Below are positions 41,468 through 50,789 of a stretch of 56,165 nucleotides of DNA, piece by piece. Source of the stretch: Pseudomonadales bacterium. GTDB taxonomy: Bacteria > Pseudomonadota > Gammaproteobacteria > Pseudomonadales > Pseudohongiellaceae. The stretch is taken from positions 1-56,165 of the forward strand of contig JAJDYJ010000074.1 of NCBI GenBank assembly GCA_022822865.1. The letters are read 5' to 3'. The notes under the pieces were generated by a model. It ran no database searches and was not told the DNA's origin. It saw only the letters and a program-made list of their open reading frames with translations. A program made the translations under genes and the position numbers. Within the stretch, counting starts at the first letter, position 1. Each line of letters starts with the position of its first letter.

Positions 41468-42510
41468 GCCGGTTCCGTGACGAGAACTTGTCGGCCCTCC
41501 ACCTTGCCGGCTTTCAGGTCCGCCAACGCCGCGCTCACTTCCGACAAGGGCCGCTCGGTGATGCGGATCGGATCGATTTTGCCGGCGCGCACGAGTTCCA
41601 TCAATTCGGAGAAGTCCTGCAAGCTGCCGACATAGCTGCCCTGGATGATGCGGGCGTTCATGGGCAGGAAGGGGATGGGCATGTTCAGGGCGCCGCCATA
41701 CAGGCCGACCACCACGAGCGCGCCGCCCTTGCGCAGACAGCCGAGGCCGAAATTGACGGTCGCTTCGTTGCCGACGAAATCGAGTGCGGCAAACGCGCCG
41801 CCGGTCGCCTTGCGGATTTCCTTCGCCGCCCGGGGTTCGCCGGAATTCCACGTACGGCTTACGCCCAGGTCCCGGGCTGCCTGCAACTTCGCGTCGTCGA
41901 TATCGACCACGATGGGATCGATCCCCATGGCCGAGCGGGCGATCTGGATCGCCATCATGCCGACGCCGCCGGCGCCGACGATGACCACTTCGTCGCCGGG
42001 ACGGGTTTCTCCGATTCTCTTCAAGGCGCCGTAAGCGGTAAGGCCGGAACAGGCATAGGTCGCGGCCAGCGAGCCGGGGACGCCGCCGCAGTCAAACAGA
42101 TAACGCGGATGCGGCGCGAGCACATGATCGGCGAAGCCGCCGGGAGCGACGATGCCGAGCGCGCGGCCTGGCGTGCAAAGCTGTTCCTCGCCGCGCGCGC
42201 AGGTCGGACAATCGCCGCAACCGATCCACGGAAACACTACCCGGCGGTCGCCGACTGAAACGCCTTCAGCCTCCGGACCCACGGCAACCACTTCGCCATA
42301 GATTTCATGACCCAGCACCTGCCCCTGCCGGCCCACTTCGAGTTGCTTGCCATGGCCGAGTTCGAATACGCCTTCGTGCAGATGAATATCGGAATGACAA
42401 ACGCCGCAGGCAAGCGTCTTCAACAGCACTTCCGAGCCTTGCGGCTCGGGCGTCTCGACGGACACTTCCGCCAACGGAGCGCCCGGGGCCGTGGTCTGAT
42501 ACGAAATCAT
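41464..42510 (-). CDS. zinc-dependent alcohol dehydrogenase
   Basis: 348 residues of the medium-chain dehydrogenase family. Catalytic zinc ligands appear in ACGVCHSDIH and LGHEIYGEV; the structural zinc site is GCGDCPTCARGEEQLC; and the nucleotide-binding turn is VGAGGVGMMAI. It would oxidise an alcohol or reduce an aldehyde with NAD(P). It starts two bases after the bifunctional hydratase gene stop and overlaps the acyl-CoA dehydrogenase gene, so the four genes at 39.1-44.6 kb are one operon. Confidence 0.93.
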   Translation of the reverse strand: MISYQTTAPGAPLAEVSVETPEPQGSEVLLKTLACGVCHSDIHLHEGVFELGHGKQLEVGRQGQVLGHEIYGEVVAVGPEAEGVSVGDRRVVFPWIGCGDCPTCARGEEQLCTPGRALGIVAPGGFADHVLAPHPRYLFDCGGVPGSLAATYACSGLTAYGALKRIGETRPGDEVVIVGAGGVGMMAIQIARSAMGIDPIVVDIDDAKLQAARDLGVSRTWNSGEPRAAKEIRKATGGAFAALDFVGNEATVNFGLGCLRKGGALVVVGLYGGALNMPIPFLPMNARIIQGSYVGSLQDFSELMELVRAGKIDPIRITERPLSEVSAALADLKAGKVEGRQVLVTEPA

Positions 42511-42512
42511 AG

Positions 42513-44615
42513 TCAGGCTTGCTGCTTGTCCCAAGCGGCGAAGCTGCCGTCGCTTTCGGCGAGTTCGCGCAACAGGTTCGCGGGTTGCCAGTTCTTTTCG
42601 CCGTGGTCGCGCTGGAATTCGAGTATCTTCTCGTACACGTCCTTCAGTCCCACCTGATCGGCATAGCACATCGGGCCGCCTTTCGCTGCCGGAAAGGCGT
42701 AGCCGTAGACGTAGACGATGTCGATATCGGATGCGCGCTGGGCGATCCCCTCTTCGAGAATCTTCGCGCCTTCGTTGACCAGCGGATACATGCATCGCGC
42801 GATGATTTCTTCCTCGCTGATCTCGCGTTGCCCGATGCCGAACTTTTCGGCTTCCTCGCGGATCATGGCTTCGACTTCGGGGTCGGAGATGCGCGCCCTG
42901 GTCTCGCTGTCGTATTTGTAATAGCCGGCGCCGGACTTCTGGCCAAGGCGGCCGGATTCCACCAGCCGGGTGCTGACGGCATACGGGCGCGGGTCGTCGC
43001 CTTCGGTCTTGCGCGACTGCCGCGCCTTGTAGCCGACGTCGAGACCGGCCAGATCGCCCATGGCGACCGGCCCCATGGCCATGCCGAATTTCTCCAGCGT
43101 CGAATCGACCTGCTGCGGCGTGCAGCCTTCAAGCAAGAGCAATTGCGCCTCGCGGCCATAGCCGGTAAGCATGCGGTTGCCGATGAAACCGTAGCAGACG
43201 CCGGACAAGGCGCAGACCTTGCCGATGCGCTTGCCCAGGCCCATGGTCGTGGCGAGCACATCGTCCGCGGTTTTCTCGCCACGCACGACTTCGAGCAGCC
43301 GCATGACGTTGGCGGGGCTGAAGAAATGCGTGCCGACCACATCCTGCGGCCTGGAAGTTGCGGCGGCGATGGCGTCCACGTCCTGGTAGGAAGTGTTGGT
43401 GGCGAGAATCGCGCCGGCTTTGCAGGTCTCGTCGAGTTTGGCGAAGATTTCCTTTTTCAGTTCAAGATTTTCGAACACCGCTTCGATCACGATGTCGGCT
43501 CCAGCGATGTCCGCGTAATCCGTCGTGCCCGTGATCAGCGCCATGCGCTGTTTTACGTCGGTTTCCCTCAGTTTGCCGCGCTTGACCGTGATCCCGTAGT
43601 TCTTGCGGATGATCTTGAGTCCGCGGTCGAGCGCTTCGTCGTTGACTTCAAGCAGCGTCACCGGAATGCCAACATTGGCGAAACACATGGCGATGCCGCC
43701 GCCCATGGTGCCGCCGCCGATGATCGCCGCCTGTCTGACCTCCCGCACCGGAGTCTCGCGCGGCAGGCCCTTGATCTTCGCAGCCTGACGTTCGGCGAAG
43801 AAGATATGCCGCATCGCGGCCGATTCAGGCGAGGTAACGAGTTCACGGAACAGCTCCCGCTCGCGCTCGATGGCTTTATCGAAAGGCAGATTGACCGCGG
43901 CTTCCAGGCAACTGACGATGCGGTCCGGAGCGATCTGGCCGCGGGCGCGGGCATTGACCCGTTTCCGCGCCTGTTCGAAGAAGCCGGGTTCGATGGTGGC
44001 CGGATCGATATTGATGTCGCGAATGCGCTTGAGCGGCGCGCCGGAATCGACCAGGTCCCGCGCGTAACCGATTGCGCCTTCGAGCAGGTCGCCTTCGATG
44101 ATTTCGTTGACCAGGCCCATATCGTGAGCCTTCTTCGCCGGGACCGGGTTACCCGAAGTGATGATGTCGAGCGCGGCCTTTACTCCGGCCACCCGGGGCA
44201 GCCGCTGGGTGCCCCCGGCGCCGGGCAGCAACCCCAGTTTTACCTCGGGCAGACCGACTTTCGCGCTGGCGATCGCGCAGCGGTAATGACAGGCCAGCGC
44301 AACCTCGAAACCGCCGCCGAGAGCCGTGCCGTGGATCGCGGCGATAACGGGTTTGCTCGAGTTTTCCAGCGCGCTGAGAACTTCAGGCAGGCCGGGTTCC
44401 ATTGGCGGCTTGCCGAATTCGGTGATGTCGGCGCCGGCGATGAAGGTTCTGCCTTCGCAGCACAGCACGACAGCTTCCGATTTGTCTTTCTGCGCCTTCC
44501 TTATTGCGTCCAGAATGCCTTCGCGCACTCGTTGCGCGAGGGCGTTAACCGGTGGATTGTCGACGCTGATGACGCCGATCTTGCCCTGTTTCGAATAACT
44601 GACTGCCTGTGACAT
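42513..44615 (-). CDS. bifunctional enoyl-CoA hydratase/3-hydroxyacyl-CoA dehydrogenase
   Basis: 700 residues from ATG 44615 (GGGAG five bases upstream). The crotonase half (about 1-200) has GRTFIAGADITEFG and ALGGGFEVALACHYR and KLGLLPGAGGTQR with the catalytic glutamates. The dehydrogenase half (about 290-690) has AAIIGGGTMGGGIAMCFA (NAD-binding), ATNTSYQDVDAIA, GTHFFSPANVM (catalytic His) and GFIGNRML. This order is that of FadB/FadJ and peroxisomal bifunctional enzymes. It does two middle steps of beta-oxidation and heads the operon. Confidence 0.94.
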   Translation of the reverse strand: MSQAVSYSKQGKIGVISVDNPPVNALAQRVREGILDAIRKAQKDKSEAVVLCCEGRTFIAGADITEFGKPPMEPGLPEVLSALENSSKPVIAAIHGTALGGGFEVALACHYRCAIASAKVGLPEVKLGLLPGAGGTQRLPRVAGVKAALDIITSGNPVPAKKAHDMGLVNEIIEGDLLEGAIGYARDLVDSGAPLKRIRDINIDPATIEPGFFEQARKRVNARARGQIAPDRIVSCLEAAVNLPFDKAIERERELFRELVTSPESAAMRHIFFAERQAAKIKGLPRETPVREVRQAAIIGGGTMGGGIAMCFANVGIPVTLLEVNDEALDRGLKIIRKNYGITVKRGKLRETDVKQRMALITGTTDYADIAGADIVIEAVFENLELKKEIFAKLDETCKAGAILATNTSYQDVDAIAAATSRPQDVVGTHFFSPANVMRLLEVVRGEKTADDVLATTMGLGKRIGKVCALSGVCYGFIGNRMLTGYGREAQLLLLEGCTPQQVDSTLEKFGMAMGPVAMGDLAGLDVGYKARQSRKTEGDDPRPYAVSTRLVESGRLGQKSGAGYYKYDSETRARISDPEVEAMIREEAEKFGIGQREISEEEIIARCMYPLVNEGAKILEEGIAQRASDIDIVYVYGYAFPAAKGGPMCYADQVGLKDVYEKILEFQRDHGEKNWQPANLLRELAESDGSFAAWDKQQA

Positions 44616-44814
44616 ATTGACTCCCGTGAATCTGTGACCGGCTACGGCAAGGTTCTGCTGAAGTGTCTGGAGAAGTAGATGAATCTTGCGCCGGACGGCT
44701 GAGGCGGGCGCCATAATATCATAGCGGAAGGAGTGGTAAACCCTGCCGGACCGGCTACTCCAAAAGCACTTCCGCCTGTGCTAACTTGCTGCCCTTTTCA
44801 AGGGTTGTACAGAA

Positions 44815-45960
44815 ATGATCAGAGACCAGGAAACCCTGAACCAGTTGCTCGCGTTGATCGAGCGATTCGTCCGCGAACGGCTGGTTCCGGCGGAAAACCG
44901 TCTGGCGGAAGAAGAGAGCGTGCCAGAGGGAATCGTGCGCGAAATGAAGGAACTCGGCCTCTTCGGACTGACCGTTCCGGAAGAATACGGCGGCCTCGGT
45001 CTGACCATGGAAGAGGAAATCCTCGTTGCCTTCGAACTCGGCAGGACCTCGCCGGCCTTCCGCTCGCTGATCGGCACCAACAACGGCATCGGTTCTGCCG
45101 CGATCGTGTTCAACGGTACCGAGGAGCAGAAACGCAAGTACCTGCCGAAATACGCCAGCGGCGAATGGGTAAGCTGCTTCTGCCTTACCGAACCCGAGGC
45201 AGGCTCGGACGCGGCCTCGCTGCGGACCACGGCGGTTCGCGAGGGCGATCACTACGTGCTCAATGGCTCCAAGCGCTTCATCACGAACGCGCCGGTCGCG
45301 CATACCTACAATGTCATGGCGCGAACCGATCCGTCCAACAAGGGCGCCCGCGGCATCTCCTCGTTCATCGTCGAACGCGGCACGCCGGGAATCACGCTCG
45401 GGTCGGTCGACAGGAAAATGGGCCAGGCGGGTTCGCTTACCTGTGACGTGATCTTCGAAGACTGCCGGGTGCCCGCGGAAAACATCATCGGCGAGGAAGG
45501 CGAAGGGTTCGTCACCGCGATGAAGGTGCTCGACCGCGGAAGACTGCATATTTCCGGCGTCGCCGTCGGCCTGGCCGAACGTCTGATCGCCGACGCGCTG
45601 GATTACGCCATGCAGCGCAAGCAGTTCGGCAAGCCGATCGCCGAGCAGCAACTCGTGCAGGCCATGCTCGCCGATTCCCGCACCGAAACCTGGGCGGCAC
45701 GCTGCATGGCGCTGGAAACCGCGCGCAAGCGCGACGCCGGCGAAAACGTCACGCTGGAATCCGCCGCCTGCAAATTGTTTTGTACCGAAATGGTGGGCCG
45801 CGTCGCCGACCGCGCCGTGCAGATTCACGGCGGCTCGGGCTACATGTCCGAGTTCGCGGTCGAACGCTTCTACCGCGACGTCAGATTGCTGCGCCTCTAC
45901 GAAGGCACCAGCCAGATCCTGCAACTCGTCGTCGCCAGGAACATGATCAGGAACGCCTGA
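44815..45960 (+). CDS. acyl-CoA dehydrogenase (homotetrameric type)
   Basis: 381 residues. All classical motifs are present: GLTVPEEYGGLGLT, CLTEPEAGSDAASL, YVLNGSKRFITNAP, AVQIHGGSGYMSEF and the catalytic-glutamate region RLYEGTSQILQLVVARNMI. Unlike the paired proteins in this window it holds every active-site element and needs no partner. It diverges from the bifunctional enzyme gene across 199 bases in which I see no further gene. Confidence 0.94.
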   Translation: MIRDQETLNQLLALIERFVRERLVPAENRLAEEESVPEGIVREMKELGLFGLTVPEEYGGLGLTMEEEILVAFELGRTSPAFRSLIGTNNGIGSAAIVFNGTEEQKRKYLPKYASGEWVSCFCLTEPEAGSDAASLRTTAVREGDHYVLNGSKRFITNAPVAHTYNVMARTDPSNKGARGISSFIVERGTPGITLGSVDRKMGQAGSLTCDVIFEDCRVPAENIIGEEGEGFVTAMKVLDRGRLHISGVAVGLAERLIADALDYAMQRKQFGKPIAEQQLVQAMLADSRTETWAARCMALETARKRDAGENVTLESAACKLFCTEMVGRVADRAVQIHGGSGYMSEFAVERFYRDVRLLRLYEGTSQILQLVVARNMIRNA

Positions 45961-45985
45961 CGGGCTCCGTCCCCTGTTCTACAAT
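45957..45985 (+). promoter_or_regulatory. candidate promoter of the universal stress protein gene
   Basis: CTGACG (45957-45962) and TACAAT (45980-45985) are separated by 17 bases and lie about 40 bases before the universal stress protein ATG. The -10 matches five of six and the -35 four of six consensus bases. An overlapping inverted repeat, CCTGTT (45973-45978) with AACAGG (45986-45991), surrounds the -10 and could be an operator. Confidence 0.4.
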
Positions 45986-46026
45986 AACAGGCAAATTACG
46001 GCCCTTTCCAAACGGAGACGAGCTCG

Positions 46027-46458
46027 ATGTACAACAAGATTCTGGTGGCGATAGACCTTTCCGACGATTCACACAAGGTGATCACTACCGCGGTCCGGCT
46101 GACCGAAGACCCGGCCAAATTGCACCTGGTGCACGTCGTCGAACCCGTTGCCGCGGCCTACAGCATGGATTTGTACGCGGTCAACATCAACGAACTGCAT
46201 GAGGAGGCCATCGCTTTCGCCGCCGAGCGCCTGAAGGCCATTGCCCGGGAAGAAGGCCTGCGGGAAGACCAGATCCATACCCTGCCCGGCTCACCCGCCG
46301 CTGAGGTGCCCAATCTGGCGATGGAAATGGAAGCCGACGCCATTGTCATCGGCAGCCACGGCCACTCGGGCTGGAAAGCGCTGATCGGCTCCACGGCGAT
46401 GAAACTGCTGCACCACGCCAGATGCGACGTGCTTACGGTTCACGTCTGCTGCGATTGA
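46027..46458 (+). CDS. universal stress protein (UspA family)
   Basis: 143 residues, single Usp domain. The start KILVAIDLSDDSHKVI and the ATP-binding pattern IVIGSHGHSGWKALIGSTAMKLLHHARCDVL (split G-x2-G-x9-G-[ST]) are typical of the ATP-binding UspFG-like group. Such proteins respond to starvation and stress. GGAGACGAGCTCG lies before the ATG. A promoter candidate precedes it and no operon partner follows. Confidence 0.93.
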   Translation: MYNKILVAIDLSDDSHKVITTAVRLTEDPAKLHLVHVVEPVAAAYSMDLYAVNINELHEEAIAFAAERLKAIAREEGLREDQIHTLPGSPAAEVPNLAMEMEADAIVIGSHGHSGWKALIGSTAMKLLHHARCDVLTVHVCCD

Positions 46459-46492
46459 TCCATATCAGGCAGCGGGAACCCGCCGCCAAACG

Positions 46493-47326
46493 CTAGTTCA
46501 GATACTCCTGAAACCATTCCAGGCGGAGTTGGTCCGCCTTGACCGCGTTTTCGCCGCGGAAGCCGTGCTGGCCGCCGGGGATGGTTACGAACTCCGCTTC
46601 CACGCCCTGCTGCTGAAACTCCGCGTACAAGTCTTCCGACTCGCTGATGGGCACGAGATCGTCGGCGTCGCCGTGGATCAGCAGCGTCGGCGGATCACCG
46701 GCGTCCGCGTGCAGTATCGGAGAAATCGATTCCGACAACTCGGGCGAAAAATCGAGCGCCGGGAAACGGTCGTTGGGACCGGTAATCGGACGCAGGTCCA
46801 CCGGCGGAAAATAGGCGACCACGGTGGCGACGCGGTTATCTCCGCGCATGACCGGGTCCCTGGCTTCGGGGTCGCCGGAATCCGCGTCTAGGCCGATCAT
46901 CAGCGAGAGGTGGCCGCCGGCGCTGCCGCCGGTCACGCCGAGCCGGCCGGGATCGAACCCATGCTCCGCGGCGTGGAGTTTGATGTGGCGGATCGCCCGG
47001 CTGACGTCGGCATAGGCTTCCGGCACCTTGTAGCGCGGCGCACTGCCGTGATAGACCGGAATCATCGTGAAGCCCGCGTCGAGCATATCGCTGAAAAAGC
47101 CTTCGGCAAGCGTTTCCGGGGGCGACCAGCGCGAGAACCAGCCGCCGCTCATCATGAAGGCGACAGCCGCGCCATTGGGATTCTCGGGCCGAATCACGTC
47201 GTAGACGAGCGCCATGCCGTCCTTGTGGCCGTACGCCACGTCACGCTTGATTTCGACGTCGGCCAGAACGGTCTTCGCCAGCGTCAGGCAGCCAAGCAGC
47301 AGTACTGCCGGGATGATTCTTTGCAT
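46493..47326 (-). CDS. exported alpha/beta hydrolase (esterase/lipase type)
   Basis: 277 residues with a signal peptide (LAKTVLA). The fold is that of the BD-FAE/hormone-sensitive-lipase-like group: FMMSGGWFSRW near the oxyanion hole, VTGGSAGGHLSL (nucleophile serine), LLIHGDADDLVPISES (acid) and PGGQHGFRG (histidine). It acts outside the cytoplasm on an ester or carbohydrate ester. The next gene upstream on this strand ends 28 bases before it. Confidence 0.9.
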   Translation of the reverse strand: MQRIIPAVLLLGCLTLAKTVLADVEIKRDVAYGHKDGMALVYDVIRPENPNGAAVAFMMSGGWFSRWSPPETLAEGFFSDMLDAGFTMIPVYHGSAPRYKVPEAYADVSRAIRHIKLHAAEHGFDPGRLGVTGGSAGGHLSLMIGLDADSGDPEARDPVMRGDNRVATVVAYFPPVDLRPITGPNDRFPALDFSPELSESISPILHADAGDPPTLLIHGDADDLVPISESEDLYAEFQQQGVEAEFVTIPGGQHGFRGENAVKADQLRLEWFQEYLN

Positions 47327-47354
47327 GATCTTTCTCCGGTTGATCCGGCGCCCG

Positions 47355-48236
47355 CTAGTCGCGCAGCAGGTTGCCGGGTGAATATTGGTCGGTCAGTATG
47401 CGCCGGCTCATGTCCCAATCGACCCGGGTCGACATGCGGGCGGGATATTCGAGCAGCGGAATGTCGTATTTTTCGACGCGCTCCGCGAGCCGCCGCGCCG
47501 CGCCGGTGAGATCGCCGCGGGGCGGCAGGGCGCCGATCCTCGTGATGATGATGCGATTGCCCGAGGTCGGCAACTTGAAATTGTAAAACTCGTTCCACAC
47601 CCGCTGGTAAGTGACCGATTCGTGGTCGTAGAGGCGGCTGGTGGAAAAGGTATTGGCGACAAGTACGCCCTCCGGATTCAGGATCTGTCTGACCTCTTCG
47701 AGAAACTCGCGGGTAAGCAGGTGTTCCGGAATGTAGTCGCCGGTGAACGCGTCGAGCACGATGTAGTCGTATTTCCTGCCTTCGAGCCCGGCGCGCTTGA
47801 TGAATACCCGGGCGTCGTTGACATACACCCGCATGTTCGCCGTTTCCTCGAACAGGAAGAAGTCCTTCGCCACGCTGACCACCGCGGGGTCGATTTCGAT
47901 CACGTCGATCCGCGCATCGGGGAAGAGATCGCTGAAAGTCATCGGAATCGAGCCGCCGCCGAGCCCGGCGACCAGAATCGATTCGGGCTCGGAATTCAGC
48001 AACAGCCCCGCGAAACTCATGCGCGTATAGCTGAACACCAGGCGTTCGGGTTCGTTGAGATCGATGCAGGTCTGATTGCGGTCGCCGCGATGCACGTTGA
48101 AGATCAGGCAACGCCGCGGCCCGTTCTGCTCGACGGTGATATCGCGGTACAGCGAGCGCTCCTGATGAATGACCTCGCCCGCCGCCGGCGCCGCCAGCGC
48201 CAGCAATAGCAAGCCCAACATAAGTCTAGATTTCAT
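47355..48236 (-). CDS. spermidine synthase-like protein with N-terminal membrane/signal segment
   Basis: 293 residues. After a hydrophobic N terminus (about 4-20, ending AAPAAG) comes a spermidine-synthase-like methyltransferase fold: ILVAGLGGGSIPMTF, VIEIDPAVVSVAK, YVNDARVFI and VLDAFTGDYIPEHLLT. It starts 11 bases inside the end of the upstream membrane gene. In many proteobacteria the two parts are one polypeptide; here they are two overlapping frames. The hydrophobic start may act as the last membrane helix rather than as a cleaved signal, so the side on which the enzyme domain lies is unclear. Confidence 0.82.
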   Translation of the reverse strand: MKSRLMLGLLLLALAAPAAGEVIHQERSLYRDITVEQNGPRRCLIFNVHRGDRNQTCIDLNEPERLVFSYTRMSFAGLLLNSEPESILVAGLGGGSIPMTFSDLFPDARIDVIEIDPAVVSVAKDFFLFEETANMRVYVNDARVFIKRAGLEGRKYDYIVLDAFTGDYIPEHLLTREFLEEVRQILNPEGVLVANTFSTSRLYDHESVTYQRVWNEFYNFKLPTSGNRIIITRIGALPPRGDLTGAARRLAERVEKYDIPLLEYPARMSTRVDWDMSRRILTDQYSPGNLLRD

Positions 48237-48876
48237 GACCGCGCACCCGCAGGCCGAGAGAACCGCGCATGTATCCTGCCAGGAGGATTATAGCCGCCGC
48301 GATCAGCAAGGCGGTAACCGCGCCCCAGAGAATCCGGTTCACCTCGAACCAGAGCACGAAATAGAAGGAAGTGCCGAGCGTGCCCGCGGCGCTGCCGATG
48401 GTCGAGACGAAGAACAGCAGCCCCGCCATCTGCCCGCTATGCTCCTCGCGTTCCACCAGCAGCCGCACCGAATACGGCGAGATCATGCCGAGCAAGGTAG
48501 TCGGCACCGAAAACATGACGACCGAAGCCAGCAGGGAGCCATAGCGGGCGTCTTCGACGGCAAGAAAGATCGGCTGCATGATCGCGTCCGCGAACAATAT
48601 GATCGGCAGCGAAAACAGCGCCGCGCTGACATAGAAACTCGCGAACACCAGCGCGTTGGGACTGCGCATCGAAAGCCGCCCCCCGAGCAGGTAACCGAGC
48701 GCGAGAGCCAGCATGAAAACCGTGATGATGCTGCCCCAGACCGACACCGAACCGCCGAAATAAGGCGCCATGATGCGCGCGCCCAGCATCTCCACCGTCA
48801 TGATGCAAAAGCCGCTGACAAAAGCCACCGAGGCCACAACGGGCCGAGGCAGCGGAGAAGTCACAGCGGCTTTCAC
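48226..48876 (-). CDS. multi-pass membrane half of a spermidine synthase-like system
   Basis: 216 residues with about six hydrophobic segments. It matches the N-terminal membrane part of fused spermidine-synthase-like proteins: SGFCIMTVEMLGARIMAPYFG and SVWGSIITVFMLALALGYLLGG, then TTLLGMISPYSVRLLVE and STIGSAAGTLGTSFYFV. It ends with an 11-base overlap with the synthase-domain gene. Transport or anchoring role is unknown. Confidence 0.82.
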   Translation of the reverse strand: MKAAVTSPLPRPVVASVAFVSGFCIMTVEMLGARIMAPYFGGSVSVWGSIITVFMLALALGYLLGGRLSMRSPNALVFASFYVSAALFSLPIILFADAIMQPIFLAVEDARYGSLLASVVMFSVPTTLLGMISPYSVRLLVEREEHSGQMAGLLFFVSTIGSAAGTLGTSFYFVLWFEVNRILWGAVTALLIAAAIILLAGYMRGSLGLRVRGHEI

Positions 48877-48905
48877 AATAAAATTACGGCGGCCCCAAGC
48901 TGGCT

Positions 48906-50672
48906 TCAGAACGGCCAGGCCGGCATTGAGACTACTTCCTGCTCGATCGTCCCGAGATCTTCAACCACGACTTCGACGACATCCCCCACCTCCATGTTGC
49001 GCCGCATTCCCGGGACCACGGGCATCGCGCCGGTGTAGATCAGGTCGCCGGGCTTGAGCGTCATGTAGCGGGAAAGATAGCTCACGAGCCGGGCGGGGCG
49101 ATTGATCATCGTCGACGTTCGGCCTTCGGAGAGAAGCTCGCCGTTGACCCGCACGCTGATCTCGAGGTCGCTGTAGTCGAGGCCTCTGACGATCGTGTTG
49201 CCAAGGCCCGCCCAGGTATCGGTCGCCTTGCCCACGAGCTTGAGCGGCCTGACTCCCCGATCGGATGCGACCCAGGAAAGTTCGGTCCAGTCGTTGCCCG
49301 CGGCGACACCGAAAATGTAATCGAGCGCCTCGCTCTCGGGAATGTGGCGGCCCTCGCGGCCGATGACGAGCACGAGTTCTCCCTCGGGAATCATCATCTC
49401 GGCCTCGGGCGGCTTCTGGACCTCGCCGCCGTCGGCGCTGAGTCCGGAGGAGGCCTTGTTGAAATAGCGCGGATGCGGCACCTGCCTGGGCATGCCGTCG
49501 ACGGGATGGTAATTGGCCGCCGCGGCCAGCACCTTGCGTCCCGGCTGCTCAGGATCGACCGGCAAGCCCAACTCGACATCCGAAAGATCGAAGCTGCGTC
49601 CGGTCGATGCGGCTCCGCCCGCCACCGGATCGCCATCAAGTTCGCGCACCTGATCCCCTTCCAGCATGCCGAAGGACCAGCCATCCTCGTGCTGGAAGCG
49701 CACATACGCGCTCACACCGTCGGGCTCGGGGAGCGCGGGGCCCGAGACCGTTTGCCGCGTGACGCGCACGAGTTGATTGCTCACCATGCCGATGCCTTCG
49801 ATCTCGACCTCGACGACGTCGTCCTGCCAGAGTTGGCGCCGCGTGCCGGGGAGTTGGGGAGGCGCAACCGTCCCCGTGTGAATGATGTCGCCGCGCTTGA
49901 GAGTGATGTAGTGGCTCAGCTTGCTGATCAGCGCGGCGGGATCGTTGCGGAAGTCAGCGGTCGTGCCCTGGGCGGCGACCACGCCGTCGAGCCTGACGGT
50001 GAGTTCGAGATCGCTCAGGTCGAGCCCGGTGACCACATGGTCGCCCAGCGTGGCGAAAGTATCGCCGGCTTTACAGAAGACATGGCTCGGCTCCTCGATG
50101 CCCCGGCCTTCGCCGCACCAGTCGTTCTCGCTCCAGTCGTTGCTGACAGCCACGCCGAAGAGATGGTCCATCGCCTCGGACTCGGGGATGTTCCGGCCTT
50201 CGCGCCCGATGATAAGCGCGAGCTCACCCTCGAAATTGAAGTTCGTTGCGCCGAACGGGACTTCGACCGGATCGCCGTTGCGCGCCAGCGAAGTCGTCGC
50301 CTTGCCGAACCAGGAGGGATGCTCGACCTCGACCGGGTTGCCGTTCGGATTGTTCGAATTACCCGCGACGCCAAAGACGCGCGGCACCCTGTCCGGGTCC
50401 ATGGGAATCTCGAGTTCGACGTCGCCCAGCGCGACTGTCCGGCCCGTCGGGCTTACTCCGTCATCGAAGACCGGATCGCCGTCGAGCACGCTGATCGCAT
50501 CTCCTTCAATGACGCCGCTATGGGTGCCGGTGTCGTCCGTGAAGCGCACATAGCGGGTAACCTCGTTCTCGGCGGCGGCAGCTTCATTGGCGAAGCCTTG
50601 CCAGGCGAAAACCGCCAGGGGGACCAGCAGGAATCTTCCAAAGCATTGCTTGATCTGGAATTGTGCGTGCAT
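48906..50672 (-). CDS. exported protein with two fumarylacetoacetate hydrolase-like domains
   Basis: 588 residues. A signal peptide (about 1-34, ending NEAAAA) is followed by two tandem FAH-fold domains of about 270 residues each, similar to one another: NFEGELALIIGREGRNIPESEA and MIPEGELVLVIGREGRHIPESEA (shortened), and later THVMTGLDLSDLE-like and NTIVRGLDYSDLEISVRVNG repeats, each ending in a GDIIHTGTVAP or GDLIYTGAMPV loop. The family normally works in the cytoplasm as a dimer of single domains on acylpyruvates or hydroxypentadienoates. Here a covalent dimer is exported. The two E-x-E metal sites appear partly retained in each half. Confidence 0.88.
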   Translation of the reverse strand: MHAQFQIKQCFGRFLLVPLAVFAWQGFANEAAAAENEVTRYVRFTDDTGTHSGVIEGDAISVLDGDPVFDDGVSPTGRTVALGDVELEIPMDPDRVPRVFGVAGNSNNPNGNPVEVEHPSWFGKATTSLARNGDPVEVPFGATNFNFEGELALIIGREGRNIPESEAMDHLFGVAVSNDWSENDWCGEGRGIEEPSHVFCKAGDTFATLGDHVVTGLDLSDLELTVRLDGVVAAQGTTADFRNDPAALISKLSHYITLKRGDIIHTGTVAPPQLPGTRRQLWQDDVVEVEIEGIGMVSNQLVRVTRQTVSGPALPEPDGVSAYVRFQHEDGWSFGMLEGDQVRELDGDPVAGGAASTGRSFDLSDVELGLPVDPEQPGRKVLAAAANYHPVDGMPRQVPHPRYFNKASSGLSADGGEVQKPPEAEMMIPEGELVLVIGREGRHIPESEALDYIFGVAAGNDWTELSWVASDRGVRPLKLVGKATDTWAGLGNTIVRGLDYSDLEISVRVNGELLSEGRTSTMINRPARLVSYLSRYMTLKPGDLIYTGAMPVVPGMRRNMEVGDVVEVVVEDLGTIEQEVVSMPAWPF

Positions 50673-50789
50673 GATTTACGGGTTCCTGTGAAGTTATTGA
50701 GTTACGGTCGGATTCGGTGTATCAAGAGACCGCAGTCCGGGGTCGGCCGGGTTGGCGGTCGGCAAGCACATTAGCACAAGGTGATTTCC

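Noticed and set aside
42519-44612. 697-residue plus-strand open frame opposite the bifunctional hydratase/dehydrogenase gene
   Set aside because: Exact antisense of a well-supported gene, with low-complexity composition typical of shadows.
45973-45991. CCTGTT/AACAGG hairpin as the terminator of the 44815-45960 gene
   Set aside because: Only six pairs and no T-run on either side; it overlaps a better promoter candidate.
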